A stretch of DNA of 35,444 nucleotides from K189A clade bacterium. Lineage in GTDB: Bacteria > Pseudomonadota > Gammaproteobacteria > Pseudomonadales > Azotimanducaceae. Position 1 is the first letter of the stretch; each line of letters opens with the position of its first letter. The DNA lies in the NCBI GenBank assembly GCA_009886205.1, contig QXZU01000098.1, forward strand, positions 1 to 35,444, written 5' to 3'. Under the pieces are notes generated by a model. The model was not told the origin of the DNA. It ran no database searches and was given only the letters and a program-made list of their open reading frames with translations. Both the position numbers and the translations under genes were made by a program. Positions 15,684 through 24,285 of this stretch are shown piece after piece.

Positions 15684-18548
15684 TCACTTTGCTACGAGTA
15701 ACGGCTTTAAGAATCGTCCGGTATGGGACTTTTTCACCTTAACGATTTGTTCGGGCGTGCCAGTTGCGACAATGTGACCACCGCCAGAACCGCCCTCCGG
15801 CCCTAGATCAATGACCCAATCCGCAGTCTTCACCACGTCCAGATTGTGCTCAATAACCACCACTGTATTGCCGTCGTCGCGCAATCTATGCAGTACCTCT
15901 AGCAGCTGGGCAATGTCGTGAAAGTGTAGGCCGGTAGTTGGCTCGTCAAGAATGTATAAGGTCTGACCGGTATCGCGTTTAGATAACTCACGGCTCAGCT
16001 TAATTCTTTGCGCTTCACCGCCCGAAAGAGTGGTAGCAGATTGCCCTAGGCGAATGTAAGAAAGACCCACATCTATCAGAGTTTGCAATTTGCGCGAGAG
16101 CATAGGAACCGGCGCAAAAAACTCGCCAGCATCCTCCACGGTCATATCCAATACTTCGTGGATATTTTTACCCTTGTAGCGAATGTCCAATGTTTCTCGG
16201 TTGTAGCGTTTGCCATGGCAAACATCACAGGGCACATAGATGTCGGGCAGAAAGTGCATTTCCACTTTGATCATGCCGTCGCCCTGACACGCTTCACAGC
16301 GCCCACCCTTCACGTTGAAGCTAAAGCGTCCAGGCTTATAGCCGCGCGCCCTAGACTCTGGCACTTGAGCAAACAGCTCTCTGATCGGCGTAAACAGGCC
16401 AGTGTACGTTGCTGGGTTGGAGCGCGGTGTTCGGCCAATAGGGCTTTGGTCAATGTCCACAACCTTGTCCAGGTGCTGCAAACCATCTATCGCTTCATAG
16501 GGTCTGGGTTTAAGGGTGGTTGCCTTATTCAGAACCGTGGCGGTAATAGGGTAAAGGGTATGGTTGATTAGTGTAGATTTTCCAGACCCGGAGACACCTG
16601 TAATACAGGTAAGTAGTCCGCAGGGAATACTGATCGACACGTTATCTAAATTGTTGCCACTGGCACCGGTAAGCACCAAGTTTTTTTCTGGGTTGCGCGG
16701 CACACGCTTGGCCGGAATGGCAATAGACTTTTTGCCGCTCAGGTACTGCCCAGTGATAGATTTCTTGTTTTTGACCACTTCATCATAGGTGCCTTCAGCA
16801 ACAATTTGGCCACCGTGAACGCCAGCGCCAGGGCCAATATCTATGAGGTAGTCTGCCCGACGCATAGCCTCTTCGTCGTGTTCTACAACAATCACCGTGT
16901 TACCTAAATCGCGCAGGTGCTCCAGCGTATGCAGTAGTCTTTCGTTGTCTCTTTGATGCAGACCGATAGATGGCTCATCAAGGATGTACATCACGCCAAC
17001 TAGACCAGCACCAATCTGGCTGGCCAGACGGATTCTCTGCGCCTCACCGCCAGACAACGTATCCGCGCTGCGATCCAACGTTAAGTAGTTGAGTCCCACA
17101 TCTACCAAAAACTGCAGTCGGGCGGTTATCTCTTTGAGAATTTTGTCAGCAATAGTGGCCTTTTGCCCTTTCAACTTCAGGCTGCCCAAATGCTTTAGCG
17201 TGTCTGCCACTGCGCCATGGGTAACACTTGGCAGGTCCGTTTCGCCAATAAAAACGTTTCGTGATTCCTCTTTTAAGCGAGTGCCCAGGCAGCTTGGGCA
17301 ATCAGTGACGCGCATGAACTTTTGCAGATTCTCTCGCACCATAGATGAATCTGTTTCGCGGAAGCGGCGCTGCATATTGGGTAAGACACCCTCAAATCTG
17401 TGGGTGCGGCGAATGACATCGCCACGGTCATTGGCGTAGCTAAAATCAATGCGCGTGCGACCGCTGCCATTCAAAATAACATCTTGGTTCTTTTTGCTGA
17501 GTTTTTTAAACGGCACCTCAACATCAAATTCATAGTGGTCGGCTAAAGACGAAAGCATATGAAAGTAGTAAATATTTCTTCTATCCCAGCCTCGTATAGC
17601 GCCCTCAGCCAGAGTTAAATCGCGGTCAGCCACAACCAGATCTGGATCAAAAAATTGCGTAACCCCTAGGCCATCACAACTGCCGCAGGCACCGGCGGGA
17701 TTATTGAAAGAAAACATGCGCGGCTCAAGCTCTGAAATACTGTAGCCGCAGGAAGGGCAGGCAAAGCGCGAGGAGAAAACTAAGGCCTCGCTTTTTTCGT
17801 CATCCATGTCCATGACCAACGCTACGCCATCGGATAATCCTAGCGCTGTCTCGAAACTTTCAGCCAATCGTTGGGCAACATCCTCTTTAACCCGTACACG
17901 GTCAATTACCGCTTCAATGGTGTGTTTTTTGTTCTTGTCTAATGCCGGAGCGTCATCAAGATCAACAATAAGACCGTTAATGCGCGCGCGCACGTAACCG
18001 TTGCTTATGAGTTCTTGAAATACATGCAGATGCTCGCCCTTCCGCTCATTCACAATAGGCGCAAGAATCATCACACGAAGGTCAGCCATGTTACCTATGA
18101 CTTGGTCGACCATCTGGCTGACGGTTTGTGCGTCCAACGGCAGCGCATGCTCGGGGCAGCGAGGCTCGCCAACCCGCGCATAAAGTAGCCGCAGATAATC
18201 ATAAATTTCGGTAATGGTGCCAACGGTAGAGCGGGGATTGTGCGAGGTAGATTTTTGCTCAATGGAAATTGCCGGCGAAAGACCTTCAATATGATCAATA
18301 TCCGGTTTTTCCATCATCGATAAAAATTGGCGTGCGTAGGCGGACAGCGATTCTACATATCTTCTCTGTCCTTCCGCATAGAGCGTATCGAAAGCGAGGG
18401 AAGATTTTCCCGAACCAGACAGGCCGGTGATGATCACCAGTTTGTCCCGCGGAATGTCCAGGTCGATGTTACGTAAGTTGTGGGTGCGCGCACCGCGTAC
18501 TGAAATCGTGTCCAAGGTTACTGTCGCTCTTGTTCGGTAGAAAGGCAT
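15684..18548 (-). CDS. uvrA: UvrABC system protein A (excision repair ATPase)
   Basis: UvrA recognises bulky DNA lesions and loads UvrB. From ATG 18548 the product has 954 residues (E. coli 940). It has two ABC modules: Walker A GLSGSGKS at 42-49 and GVSGSGKST near 640, two LSGGEAQRI signatures, and LDEPSIGLH and LDEPTTGLH as Walker B. Zinc motifs [13 protein letters not shown]...CGSC and CEACQGDG...CDVCHG are intact. Homology begins exactly at TTG 18515 ([14 protein letters not shown] aligns with the E. coli start), which is an alternative start giving 943 residues. No start has a good ribosome binding site. It is divergent from ssb, as in E. coli. Confidence 0.96.
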   Translation of the reverse strand: MPFYRTRATVTLDTISVRGARTHNLRNIDLDIPRDKLVIITGLSGSGKSSLAFDTLYAEGQRRYVESLSAYARQFLSMMEKPDIDHIEGLSPAISIEQKSTSHNPRSTVGTITEIYDYLRLLYARVGEPRCPEHALPLDAQTVSQMVDQVIGNMADLRVMILAPIVNERKGEHLHVFQELISNGYVRARINGLIVDLDDAPALDKNKKHTIEAVIDRVRVKEDVAQRLAESFETALGLSDGVALVMDMDDEKSEALVFSSRFACPSCGYSISELEPRMFSFNNPAGACGSCDGLGVTQFFDPDLVVADRDLTLAEGAIRGWDRRNIYYFHMLSSLADHYEFDVEVPFKKLSKKNQDVILNGSGRTRIDFSYANDRGDVIRRTHRFEGVLPNMQRRFRETDSSMVRENLQKFMRVTDCPSCLGTRLKEESRNVFIGETDLPSVTHGAVADTLKHLGSLKLKGQKATIADKILKEITARLQFLVDVGLNYLTLDRSADTLSGGEAQRIRLASQIGAGLVGVMYILDEPSIGLHQRDNERLLHTLEHLRDLGNTVIVVEHDEEAMRRADYLIDIGPGAGVHGGQIVAEGTYDEVVKNKKSITGQYLSGKKSIAIPAKRVPRNPEKNLVLTGASGNNLDNVSISIPCGLLTCITGVSGSGKSTLINHTLYPITATVLNKATTLKPRPYEAIDGLQHLDKVVDIDQSPIGRTPRSNPATYTGLFTPIRELFAQVPESRARGYKPGRFSFNVKGGRCEACQGDGMIKVEMHFLPDIYVPCDVCHGKRYNRETLDIRYKGKNIHEVLDMTVEDAGEFFAPVPMLSRKLQTLIDVGLSYIRLGQSATTLSGGEAQRIKLSRELSKRDTGQTLYILDEPTTGLHFHDIAQLLEVLHRLRDDGNTVVVIEHNLDVVKTADWVIDLGPEGGSGGGHIVATGTPEQIVKVKKSHTGRFLKPLLVAK

Positions 18549-18775
18549 AATCAACATAGCGCGGGCTTGTGTAAGCGACAAGCTATGACTGACGAAGGGT
18601 ATCGGATATTGCGTGAAATTGTCGTGTAGTTGCGTCAAATCGTTCAGGGCCTGTGTCGCGCAATACTTACCCCAGCAAAGTCATTAGCGCACGGAATCAG
18701 CGGCATTTTAGAGTGGGTGGTATCAGTTTTTTGCACTACACTAATGCCATAGTGTCATCTTATGCGGAGAAGATT

Positions 18776-19276
18776 ATGGCCAGAGGAATTAACAAAGTAA
18801 TGCTCATTGGTAACCTTGGGCGAGACCCAGAAACCAGGTATGCCCAAAGTGGTAGCGCGGTTACAAGGTTCAGTATCGCCACGTCCGAGTCATGGAAAGA
18901 CAAAGCTTCGGGCGAAATGCAAGAACGCACCGAGTGGCACAACGTTGTGTGCTTTGCGCGTTTGGCTGAGATTGCGGGAGAATACTTGCGCAAAGGCTCC
19001 AAGGTGTATATTGAAGGCAGCTTGCGCACCTCCAGTTGGGAAGCGGATGGGCAGAAGAAATACCGTACTGAAGTGAATGCGCGCGAGTTGCAGATGTTAG
19101 ACAGCCGCGGCGGCGCAGACAGTGGTATGGGCGGCGGAGCCAGTGGCGCGCCTAGTGGTTTTAGCAATCAGGCACCAGCTCAGTCAGCTCAGCCAGGAGC
19201 CAGTAGCGCGGTTGCCGCAGACAGTGCGCCTACCTTGTCCGACGACACGGATTTTGAAGACGACATTCCTTTCTAG
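18776..19276 (+). CDS. ssb: Single-stranded DNA-binding protein
   Basis: The 166-residue product has the OB fold at 1-110 ([19 protein letters not shown], then [20 protein letters not shown]). A Gly/Gln/Ala/Ser-rich linker follows, and the acidic tip FEDDIPF that docks PriA, RecQ, Exo I and other partners ends the chain. ATG 18776 is chosen over the longer in-frame codon at 18653 because GGAGA at 18766-18770 precedes it and family members start here. The 227-base region shared with uvrA contains no CTGT-N8-ACAG LexA site that I can find. Confidence 0.97.
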   Translation: MARGINKVMLIGNLGRDPETRYAQSGSAVTRFSIATSESWKDKASGEMQERTEWHNVVCFARLAEIAGEYLRKGSKVYIEGSLRTSSWEADGQKKYRTEVNARELQMLDSRGGADSGMGGGASGAPSGFSNQAPAQSAQPGASSAVAADSAPTLSDDTDFEDDIPF

Positions 19277-19304
19277 CATTCGTCGGCATAGTTCCAATAC
19301 ATCG

Positions 19305-19345
19305 TTATTAGGTCGGGGTATTACGTCTGGGTTATTAGGTCTGGG
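19305..19345. repeat. Triple 13-14-base tandem repeat downstream of ssb
   Basis: Three units follow one another: TTATTAGGTCGGGG (19305-19318), TATTACGTCTGGG (19319-19331) and TTATTAGGTCTGGG (19332-19345). They lie 28 bases past the ssb stop. No reading frame crosses them in a meaningful way. Confidence 0.8.
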
Positions 19346-19428
19346 TTATAAAGAACCAGGCCAGAGGCCGCTAGCCACTGCCTAGCGTATGGGCTCATCC
19401 GGAGTTAGCAGCGTCAAATTCAGCGCTA

Positions 19429-19527
19429 CACGAAAAAGCCGCGAAAAAGCCACGGCAGATTAGCCAAAAGGCTAGCGCATAGATTAACGAAAAGATTAAC
19501 GAAAAGCTAAACGACGACTGACGAAAA
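19429..19527. repeat. 11- and 12-base tandem repeats between ssb and uppP
   Basis: CACGAAAAAGC and CGCGAAAAAGC lie at 19429-19450. GATTAACGAAAA is repeated perfectly at 19482-19493 and 19494-19505, followed by degenerate copies GCTAAACGACGA and CTGACGAAAA to 19527. Between them TAGCC-AAAA-GGCTA (19461-19474) is a small hairpin. With the triple repeat at 19305 this fills most of the 279-base convergent spacer; no other feature is seen there. Confidence 0.75.
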
Positions 19528-19555
19528 GATCTACGCCAGCGCAGTGACTTGCGAG

Positions 19556-20395
19556 CTATATGCCCGCGTAAACAAGCCCGAACAAAACTAATCCCAGTAC
19601 CATGCGATACACAACGTAGGGCAACATCCCTGTTCGTTCCACTAATTGAATAAAGTAGTGGATGCCCAGGTAGGCGCTAACACCAGCAATGGCGGCCCCC
19701 GCGGCTACCTTAGCCAAATCAGTCTCTACACCGCCCTCAGCTAAATCCAAAGACAATAACAATTGGGCGCCAGCAATAGTGGGTATGGCCAGCAGGAAAG
19801 AAAATCTAGCGGCCTCCACTCTACTCAGACCTAGCAGTAGTGCGGCAGTAATTGTTATTCCAGAACGTGAGGTGCCGGGAATCAGTGCAATGGCTTGAGC
19901 AAGGCCGATGAGGCCCGCGGCTTGCCAAGTGATCGCGCTGTTCGATGTTGGCCGTCTATCTGCGTACCAAAGCGCAGCACCAAATAACATTGTCGTAGTC
20001 GCTATTACCGGGACCGTGCGCAGTTGGCCTTGAATAAAGTCTTTGCCCAGCACTCCTATAATGACAACGGGCAATGTGGCTAGCGCAAGTTTCAGTACTT
20101 GCTCTATGCCTAAGGCGGCTCTTTGTGTTTCAGGGTTGTGCGAGGCCTGCCCCGCGCGTGCGGCATATACTGCGGGGGCTTGCCCAACAGCCCACAGCAT
20201 GGCCAATAAATCTTTGCGAAAATACGCCAGTACCGCGATGAGGGTGCCAAAATGCACAGCAACATCAAATGCCAACCCTTGGTCCGGCCAACTTGTCAGC
20301 TGTGCGGGCAGTACTAAGTGAGCTGAGCTTGAAACCGGTAAAAATTCTGTAACGCCTTGTACTAAGGCCAGTACCAGTACTTGTAACCATTCCAA
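19556..20395 (-). CDS. uppP: Undecaprenyl-diphosphatase
   Basis: A 279-residue integral membrane enzyme that removes a phosphate from undecaprenyl diphosphate, recycling the lipid carrier for peptidoglycan synthesis and giving bacitracin tolerance. Residues 10-27 (ALVQGVTEFLPVSSSAHL) carry the glutamate-containing active-site motif, and IPGTSRSGITI near residue 170 the second conserved motif with the catalytic arginine. The start is TTG 20395, supported by AGAGGA 9-10 bases upstream on this strand. It is convergent with ssb. Confidence 0.95.
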   Translation of the reverse strand: MEWLQVLVLALVQGVTEFLPVSSSAHLVLPAQLTSWPDQGLAFDVAVHFGTLIAVLAYFRKDLLAMLWAVGQAPAVYAARAGQASHNPETQRAALGIEQVLKLALATLPVVIIGVLGKDFIQGQLRTVPVIATTTMLFGAALWYADRRPTSNSAITWQAAGLIGLAQAIALIPGTSRSGITITAALLLGLSRVEAARFSFLLAIPTIAGAQLLLSLDLAEGGVETDLAKVAAGAAIAGVSAYLGIHYFIQLVERTGMLPYVVYRMVLGLVLFGLVYAGI

Positions 20396-20530
20396 TGCGG
20401 CTGTTCCTCTGTATGCGAAGTCTATGTTTCAAGTTTGGCTTCAGCTTGAGCTGTCGCCTCAGATATATACGAAAAAGTGTTATTTTGGCTGCCGCTTTTA
20501 GCAGGCCGCGCCGAGGAATGCAGCATAACA

Positions 20531-20560
20531 TTGGCGACGTTAGTCTAGGCTAGTTATAGT
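20531..20560 (+). promoter_or_regulatory. Candidate promoter of the LON-domain gene
   Basis: TTGGCG (20531-20536) and TATAGT (20555-20560) are 18 bases apart, with 4 and 5 matches to sigma-70 consensus. A start near 20567 would give a leader of about 42 nt. The remainder of the 213-base uppP-LON spacer shows nothing else I can support. Confidence 0.4.
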
Positions 20561-20608
20561 TGCGGAAAGTTTCAGTCACCCTAATTAAACTAATTGAGGA
20601 GTCAGCAG

Positions 20609-21247
20609 TTGTCAGAAGCTATTGCTAACGAAGAGGAGCGCGGCGGTTTAGAGCTGCCCGAAATCCCCCTTTTTCCACTGCGCACGGTTTTGTTTCCTGA
20701 AGGCGTTTTGCCTCTGCGTATTTTTGAGCCGCGCTATGTAGATATGATTCGCTGGTGCATGCGTAATCAAGTTAATTTTGGTGTTGTTCTGTTACGCACG
20801 GGTAGTGATGTGGCGGATAAAGATGCGGATGCTGTGCCTGATGTGTTCCGAGTGGGTACTGAGGCAAAAATTGTCGACTTTAATCAGGCCGATAATGGCT
20901 TGCTGGGAATCGTCGCCCAAGGCGCTCGTAAGTTTTCCATCAAAGAATCCTATCTGCAAAAGGACGGGTTGTTAAAAGCCACCGTAGAGTTTGCCAAGGA
21001 GGAAGCCTTGGGCGAATTAACCCCAGTGCATGATCCTTTGGTTGCGGTGTTACAAGACCTGATGCAACACCCGTTGATTCAACAGCTGAATCCGCCCATA
21101 AGATTAGGAGAGGCGCGGTCGGTGAGTTATCGCCTTGCAGACCTTTTGCCGATAGAGCCAGAAATAAAACAGACATTGTTGCAAATGAATGGCGCTAAGG
21201 AACGGCTTACTGAGCTAGAGCGTTTGGTGACCAAATTCGGTCAATAG
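20609..21247 (+). CDS. Stand-alone LON substrate-binding domain protein
   Basis: A 212-residue protein with a PUA-like LON N-terminal domain: IPLFPLRTVLFPEGVLPLRI at about 20-39, FEPRYVDMIRWCMRNQVNFGVVLL, then VGTEAKIVDF and GLLGIVAQGARKF. It has no AAA+ or Ser/Lys protease part, so it cannot be a Lon protease; the family (COG2802-like) has no settled role and may bind peptides or act as an adaptor. The start is TTG 20609, with GAGGAG at 20596-20601 seven bases upstream. An in-frame TTG at 20594 overlaps that ribosome binding site and is rejected. Confidence 0.88.
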   Translation: MSEAIANEEERGGLELPEIPLFPLRTVLFPEGVLPLRIFEPRYVDMIRWCMRNQVNFGVVLLRTGSDVADKDADAVPDVFRVGTEAKIVDFNQADNGLLGIVAQGARKFSIKESYLQKDGLLKATVEFAKEEALGELTPVHDPLVAVLQDLMQHPLIQQLNPPIRLGEARSVSYRLADLLPIEPEIKQTLLQMNGAKERLTELERLVTKFGQ

Positions 21248-21268
21248 GGCGACGCTATGGGTTGCCCC

Positions 21269-21314
21269 AGCTTGCCCTTAAGAGCTTGCCCTTAAAAGAT
21301 AGAACTTAGAACTT
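21269..21314. repeat. 14- and 7-base tandem repeats downstream of the LON-domain gene
   Basis: AGCTTGCCCTTAAG (21269-21282) is followed by AGCTTGCCCTTAAA (21283-21296), then AGAACTT twice at 21301-21314. They begin 22 bases after the stop codon. Confidence 0.8.
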
Positions 21315-21417
21315 AGCAAGCCGGTAGTAAGCCATTGCGTAAATGGAAACCCAATCCGTATTTGATTGAATTCGCATATTCACAGATTGCATAGGTGAGC
21401 GTTGCTGGTTTTACCCC

Positions 21418-21423
21418 TATAAT
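21418..21423 (+). promoter_or_regulatory. Consensus -10 box immediately before proA
   Basis: TATAAT is a perfect -10 hexamer, followed by a GC-rich GCGCGGC and then ATG at 21431. Normal spacing puts the transcription start at about 21430-21431, the A of the start codon. No good -35 lies 16-18 bases upstream. Confidence 0.5.
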
Positions 21424-21430
21424 GCGCGGC

Positions 21431-22693
21431 ATGGATACAAATATTAAAAGTTATATGCAGGGTGTTGGCCGTGCTGCTAGAGAGGCTTCTCGTGTTATCG
21501 GGGCGGCGTCTTCTGCAACCAAATCTGCGGCGCTTAAAGCAATCGCTGAAGCGGTAGACCACGCTCGCAAAGAGATTAAGCAAGCTAATGCTCAAGACAT
21601 GCAGGCCGCGCAATCAAATGCCATAGACCAACCGCTGATCGAACGCCTGTTGCTAGACGACAAAGGCATTGATCAGATGATTGAAGGCCTGCTTCAAGTG
21701 GATGCTTTAAAAGATCCGGTAGGGGAAATGTCGGATTTCAGTTTTCGCCCCAGCGGCATTCAGATAGGCAAAATGCGTGTGCCCCTGGGCGTAATAGGCA
21801 TGATTTACGAATCGCGTCCCAACGTCACAGTGGACGCGGCAAGCCTTTCGCTGAAGTCTGGTAACGCCTGTATTTTGCGCGGCGGCTCCGAAGCCTTTCA
21901 CTCAAATCAAGCAATAGCCAAGTGTGTGGTCGCAGGATTAGAAACTGCCGGCCTTCCGTCTGCCTGTGTGCAGTTGATCAACACCACTGATCGCGCGGCG
22001 GTAGGCGAACTCATTCAGTTAGATAATTATGTAGACGTTATTGTGCCAAGGGGTGGCAAAAGCCTAATAGATCGCATTTCTAAAGAAGCGACTATCCCGG
22101 TAATTAAGCACTTAGATGGCATTTGTCATGTTTTTATTGATGCCGACGTTGATGCAGATATGGCGAAAAGCATAGCCTTCAACTCGAAGGTTGAAAAATA
22201 TGCCGTGTGTAATGCGCTAGAAACCTTATTGATACATGAGGAAAGTGCTGCGGAAATTTTACCCGCCCTTGCTGAGCAATACGTAAATGCAGGTGTTGAA
22301 TTACGCGGCTGCGAGCTTGCCCGTAGTATCGCTCAGATGACACCTGCCACCGAGCAAGATTGGGAGACCGAATATCTAGGTCCAATTTTGGCAATAAAAA
22401 TTGTCGCCGATTTAGATGCGGCAATAGCCCATATCAATGAATATGGCTCCCAGCATACAGACGTCATTGTCACTCAAAGCTTTGCCAACTCCCGGCGTTT
22501 TATCGCTGAAGTAGATTCCGCATCAGTCATGATTAATGCCTCTACCCAATTTGCCGATGGCTTTGAATATGGCCTGGGTGCCGAAGTGGGCATTTCCACC
22601 GATAAAATCCATGCGCGGGGGCCCGTAGGCTTGGAAGGACTCACTTCACAAAAGTACGTTGTCTTCGGTAACGGAGAAATCCGCAATCGTTAA
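21431..22693 (+). CDS. proA: Gamma-glutamyl phosphate reductase
   Basis: Second enzyme of proline synthesis, reducing glutamyl 5-phosphate to the semialdehyde with NADPH. The 420-residue product is of the aldehyde dehydrogenase superfamily. [20 protein letters not shown] (117-136) and the glycine-rich [10 protein letters not shown] mark the cofactor domain, and Cys260 in [12 protein letters not shown] is the catalytic thiol. The C-terminus has [39 protein letters not shown] aligns with the Pseudomonas N-terminus, so ATG 21431 is preferred over GTG 21395 and ATG 21422. There is no ribosome binding site before it. Confidence 0.95.
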   Translation: MDTNIKSYMQGVGRAAREASRVIGAASSATKSAALKAIAEAVDHARKEIKQANAQDMQAAQSNAIDQPLIERLLLDDKGIDQMIEGLLQVDALKDPVGEMSDFSFRPSGIQIGKMRVPLGVIGMIYESRPNVTVDAASLSLKSGNACILRGGSEAFHSNQAIAKCVVAGLETAGLPSACVQLINTTDRAAVGELIQLDNYVDVIVPRGGKSLIDRISKEATIPVIKHLDGICHVFIDADVDADMAKSIAFNSKVEKYAVCNALETLLIHEESAAEILPALAEQYVNAGVELRGCELARSIAQMTPATEQDWETEYLGPILAIKIVADLDAAIAHINEYGSQHTDVIVTQSFANSRRFIAEVDSASVMINASTQFADGFEYGLGAEVGISTDKIHARGPVGLEGLTSQKYVVFGNGEIRNR

Positions 22694-22714
22694 CGTGCAG
22701 AGAGCGCATAAAGA

Positions 22715-23365
22715 GTGATCGGTATATTCGGCGGCACATTTGATCCGGTGCATAACGGCCATACGCACGCAGCGCTTGCAGTGGCCGCCGAGCTGGGTCT
22801 GAGCGTCATTCACATGCTGCTATCAGCGCGCCCCGGGCACAGAATTGCGTCGCAGACTTCTAATGAGCATCGCTGGAAAATGTTGCAACTGGCCTGCGCC
22901 GAGCACAGCAACTTGATCGCAGACGACCGCGAGCTGAATAGGCCGGGAACCTCTTATACCTTTGACACGCTGACGGCCATGGCAGCAGATCAAAATTCCG
23001 TTGGTGAGAATAAATCTCCTCCAGTGTGGATTCTTGGCTACGATTCCTATGCCACATTGACCTCATGGTATCGCTGGAACGAAATCACTGGTTTATGCAA
23101 TTTGGTTGTACTAGATAGGCCCGGACAAATGACCCCAGAAGACCCCAATCTGGTAGACTTTTTCGCCCAGCGGCAGTGTGAAAAAATAGATCATAGCAAG
23201 GCCGGTCAAATGTTAAGATTGCCGCTGCCAATGCAGGAAGTCTCAGCAACCTTTGTGCGTCAGCAACTGCGCCTAGGCAAGAGTGTCTCTCATCTAGTGG
23301 CGCCGAAAGTGAATCAATACATTGAACAACATCAACTCTATATTACAACGGAGAGTATCGTTTGA
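22715..23365 (+). CDS. nadD: Nicotinate-nucleotide adenylyltransferase
   Basis: Makes deamido-NAD from nicotinate mononucleotide and ATP, the step before NadE. The 216-residue product begins MIGIFGGTFDPVHNGH with the nucleotidyltransferase HxGH motif at His13-His16. WILGYDSYATLTSWYRW matches the substrate loop, and SATFVRQQLRLGK stands in for the usual ISSTxIR motif. The start is GTG 22715, 21 bases after proA; the stop overlaps the rsfS start. The proA-nadD-rsfS-rlmH order is as in Pseudomonas. Confidence 0.95.
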   Translation: MIGIFGGTFDPVHNGHTHAALAVAAELGLSVIHMLLSARPGHRIASQTSNEHRWKMLQLACAEHSNLIADDRELNRPGTSYTFDTLTAMAADQNSVGENKSPPVWILGYDSYATLTSWYRWNEITGLCNLVVLDRPGQMTPEDPNLVDFFAQRQCEKIDHSKAGQMLRLPLPMQEVSATFVRQQLRLGKSVSHLVAPKVNQYIEQHQLYITTESIV

Positions 23366-23727
23366 ACCCAAGTGCATTACGTGACCACGTCACCGCAGCC
23401 ATCGAAGATCTAAAAGGCGTAGACATTGTCTCGCTAGATGTGGCGGCGCTCACACCAATGACAGACTATATGGTGTTGACCAGTGGTAACTCCAACCGCC
23501 ATGTCAAAGCGATAGTGGACAATGTCAGTGAATCCGCAAAGGCCATTGGCATTCAACCTTTAGGTATAGAAGGTCGCGAAAGTTACGATTGGGTGCTTGT
23601 AGATTTAGGCGATGTGCTGGTGCATGTGATGAACATGGAGGCTCGTGGTTTTTATGAGATTGAGCGTCTTTGGACAGAAATGTCGAGCCGCGGCAAACCA
23701 GAAATGGAACGCGTTGAGCCTGAGTAG
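23362..23727 (+). CDS. rsfS: Ribosomal silencing factor RsfS
   Basis: The 121-residue DUF143-family protein binds L14 (encoded at 5585) and blocks subunit joining when nutrients are scarce. DIVSLDVAALTPMTDYMVLTSG and the GIEGRESYDWVLVDLGDVLVHVM segment (about 72-94) are the family signatures. The start is TTG 23362, overlapping the nadD stop by four bases, with GGAGAG at 23350-23355. It ends 83 bases before rlmH, a gap filled largely by 15-base repeats. Confidence 0.94.
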   Translation: MNPSALRDHVTAAIEDLKGVDIVSLDVAALTPMTDYMVLTSGNSNRHVKAIVDNVSESAKAIGIQPLGIEGRESYDWVLVDLGDVLVHVMNMEARGFYEIERLWTEMSSRGKPEMERVEPE

Positions 23728-23743
23728 CTGGCGCTAACAGGCA

Positions 23744-23811
23744 GAGATCACTTTTACCAAGATCAATCTAACTCAGATCAACCTCATCAAGATCAATTTA
23801 ATCAAGATCAA
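23744..23811. repeat. 15-base GATC tandem array running into the rlmH start codon
   Basis: Units are AGATCACTTTTACCA (23744-23758, then one extra A), AGATCAATCTAACTC (23760-23774), AGATCAACCTCATCA (23775-23789), AGATCAATTTAATCA (23790-23804) and a partial AGATCAATG from 23805. Five GATC sites lie at 23745, 23761, 23776, 23791 and 23806, spaced 16, 15, 15 and 15 bases. The last unit contains the rlmH ATG. Confidence 0.9.
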
Positions 23812-24275
23812 TGAAAATACGCATATTATCCATTGGTAATAAGTGCCCCAGTTGGATTAAAACTGGGTTCGAGGAGTATGCTAAACGCATGCCACGAGAA
23901 ATGCCGTTGACCTTGCTAGAAATGCAGGCACCACGCCACCACGCCGATCCGGCAAAGTATCAGCAAGACGAAGCGCAAAAGTTATTGGCGCAAATCGGTA
24001 AAAACGACTGGGTAATTGCGCTAGATGAGCACGGTACCTCGGTGACCAGTGTCGACTTGGCGAAAGGCCTAAAGGACTGGCAAATGGACGGGCGAGATGT
24101 CGCATTTCTTATCGGTGGTGCAGATGGGCTTGCCAAAGAGGTGCTCAGTCGCGCCAATCAAAAAATTTCCCTGTCTAAGTTAACCTTCCCTCACTATATG
24201 GTTCGCGTAATATTAGCCGAAGCTGTATACAGGGCCTGGAGCATCAGCACCGGGCACCCTTATCATCGTGTGTGA
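23811..24275 (+). CDS. rlmH: 23S rRNA pseudouridine-1915 N3-methyltransferase
   Basis: The 154-residue SPOUT methyltransferase modifies pseudouridine 1915 in helix 69 of 23S rRNA, using S-adenosylmethionine. The knot region is FLIGGADGLAKEVLSRA followed by SLSKLTFPHYMVRVILAEAVYRAWSI and the C-terminal GHPYH tail, all typical. ATG 23811 agrees with homologues (MKIRILSIGNKCPSWI), but there is no Shine-Dalgarno sequence; the upstream bases are the repeat array. It ends 10 bases before mrdA. Confidence 0.95.
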   Translation: MKIRILSIGNKCPSWIKTGFEEYAKRMPREMPLTLLEMQAPRHHADPAKYQQDEAQKLLAQIGKNDWVIALDEHGTSVTSVDLAKGLKDWQMDGRDVAFLIGGADGLAKEVLSRANQKISLSKLTFPHYMVRVILAEAVYRAWSISTGHPYHRV

Positions 24276-24285
24276 GGATGGCTAA

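Noticed and set aside
16083-16571. 162-codon + strand frame inside uvrA
   Set aside because: Opposite to the conserved zinc and ABC regions of uvrA; no support as a gene.
19122-19385. Frame overlapping the ssb 3' end and the downstream repeats
   Set aside because: Alternative frame of the ssb linker; the repeats only extend it by chance.
23744-23811. CRISPR-like array before rlmH
   Set aside because: Units are contiguous 15-base tandem repeats with no unique spacers, so this is not CRISPR.
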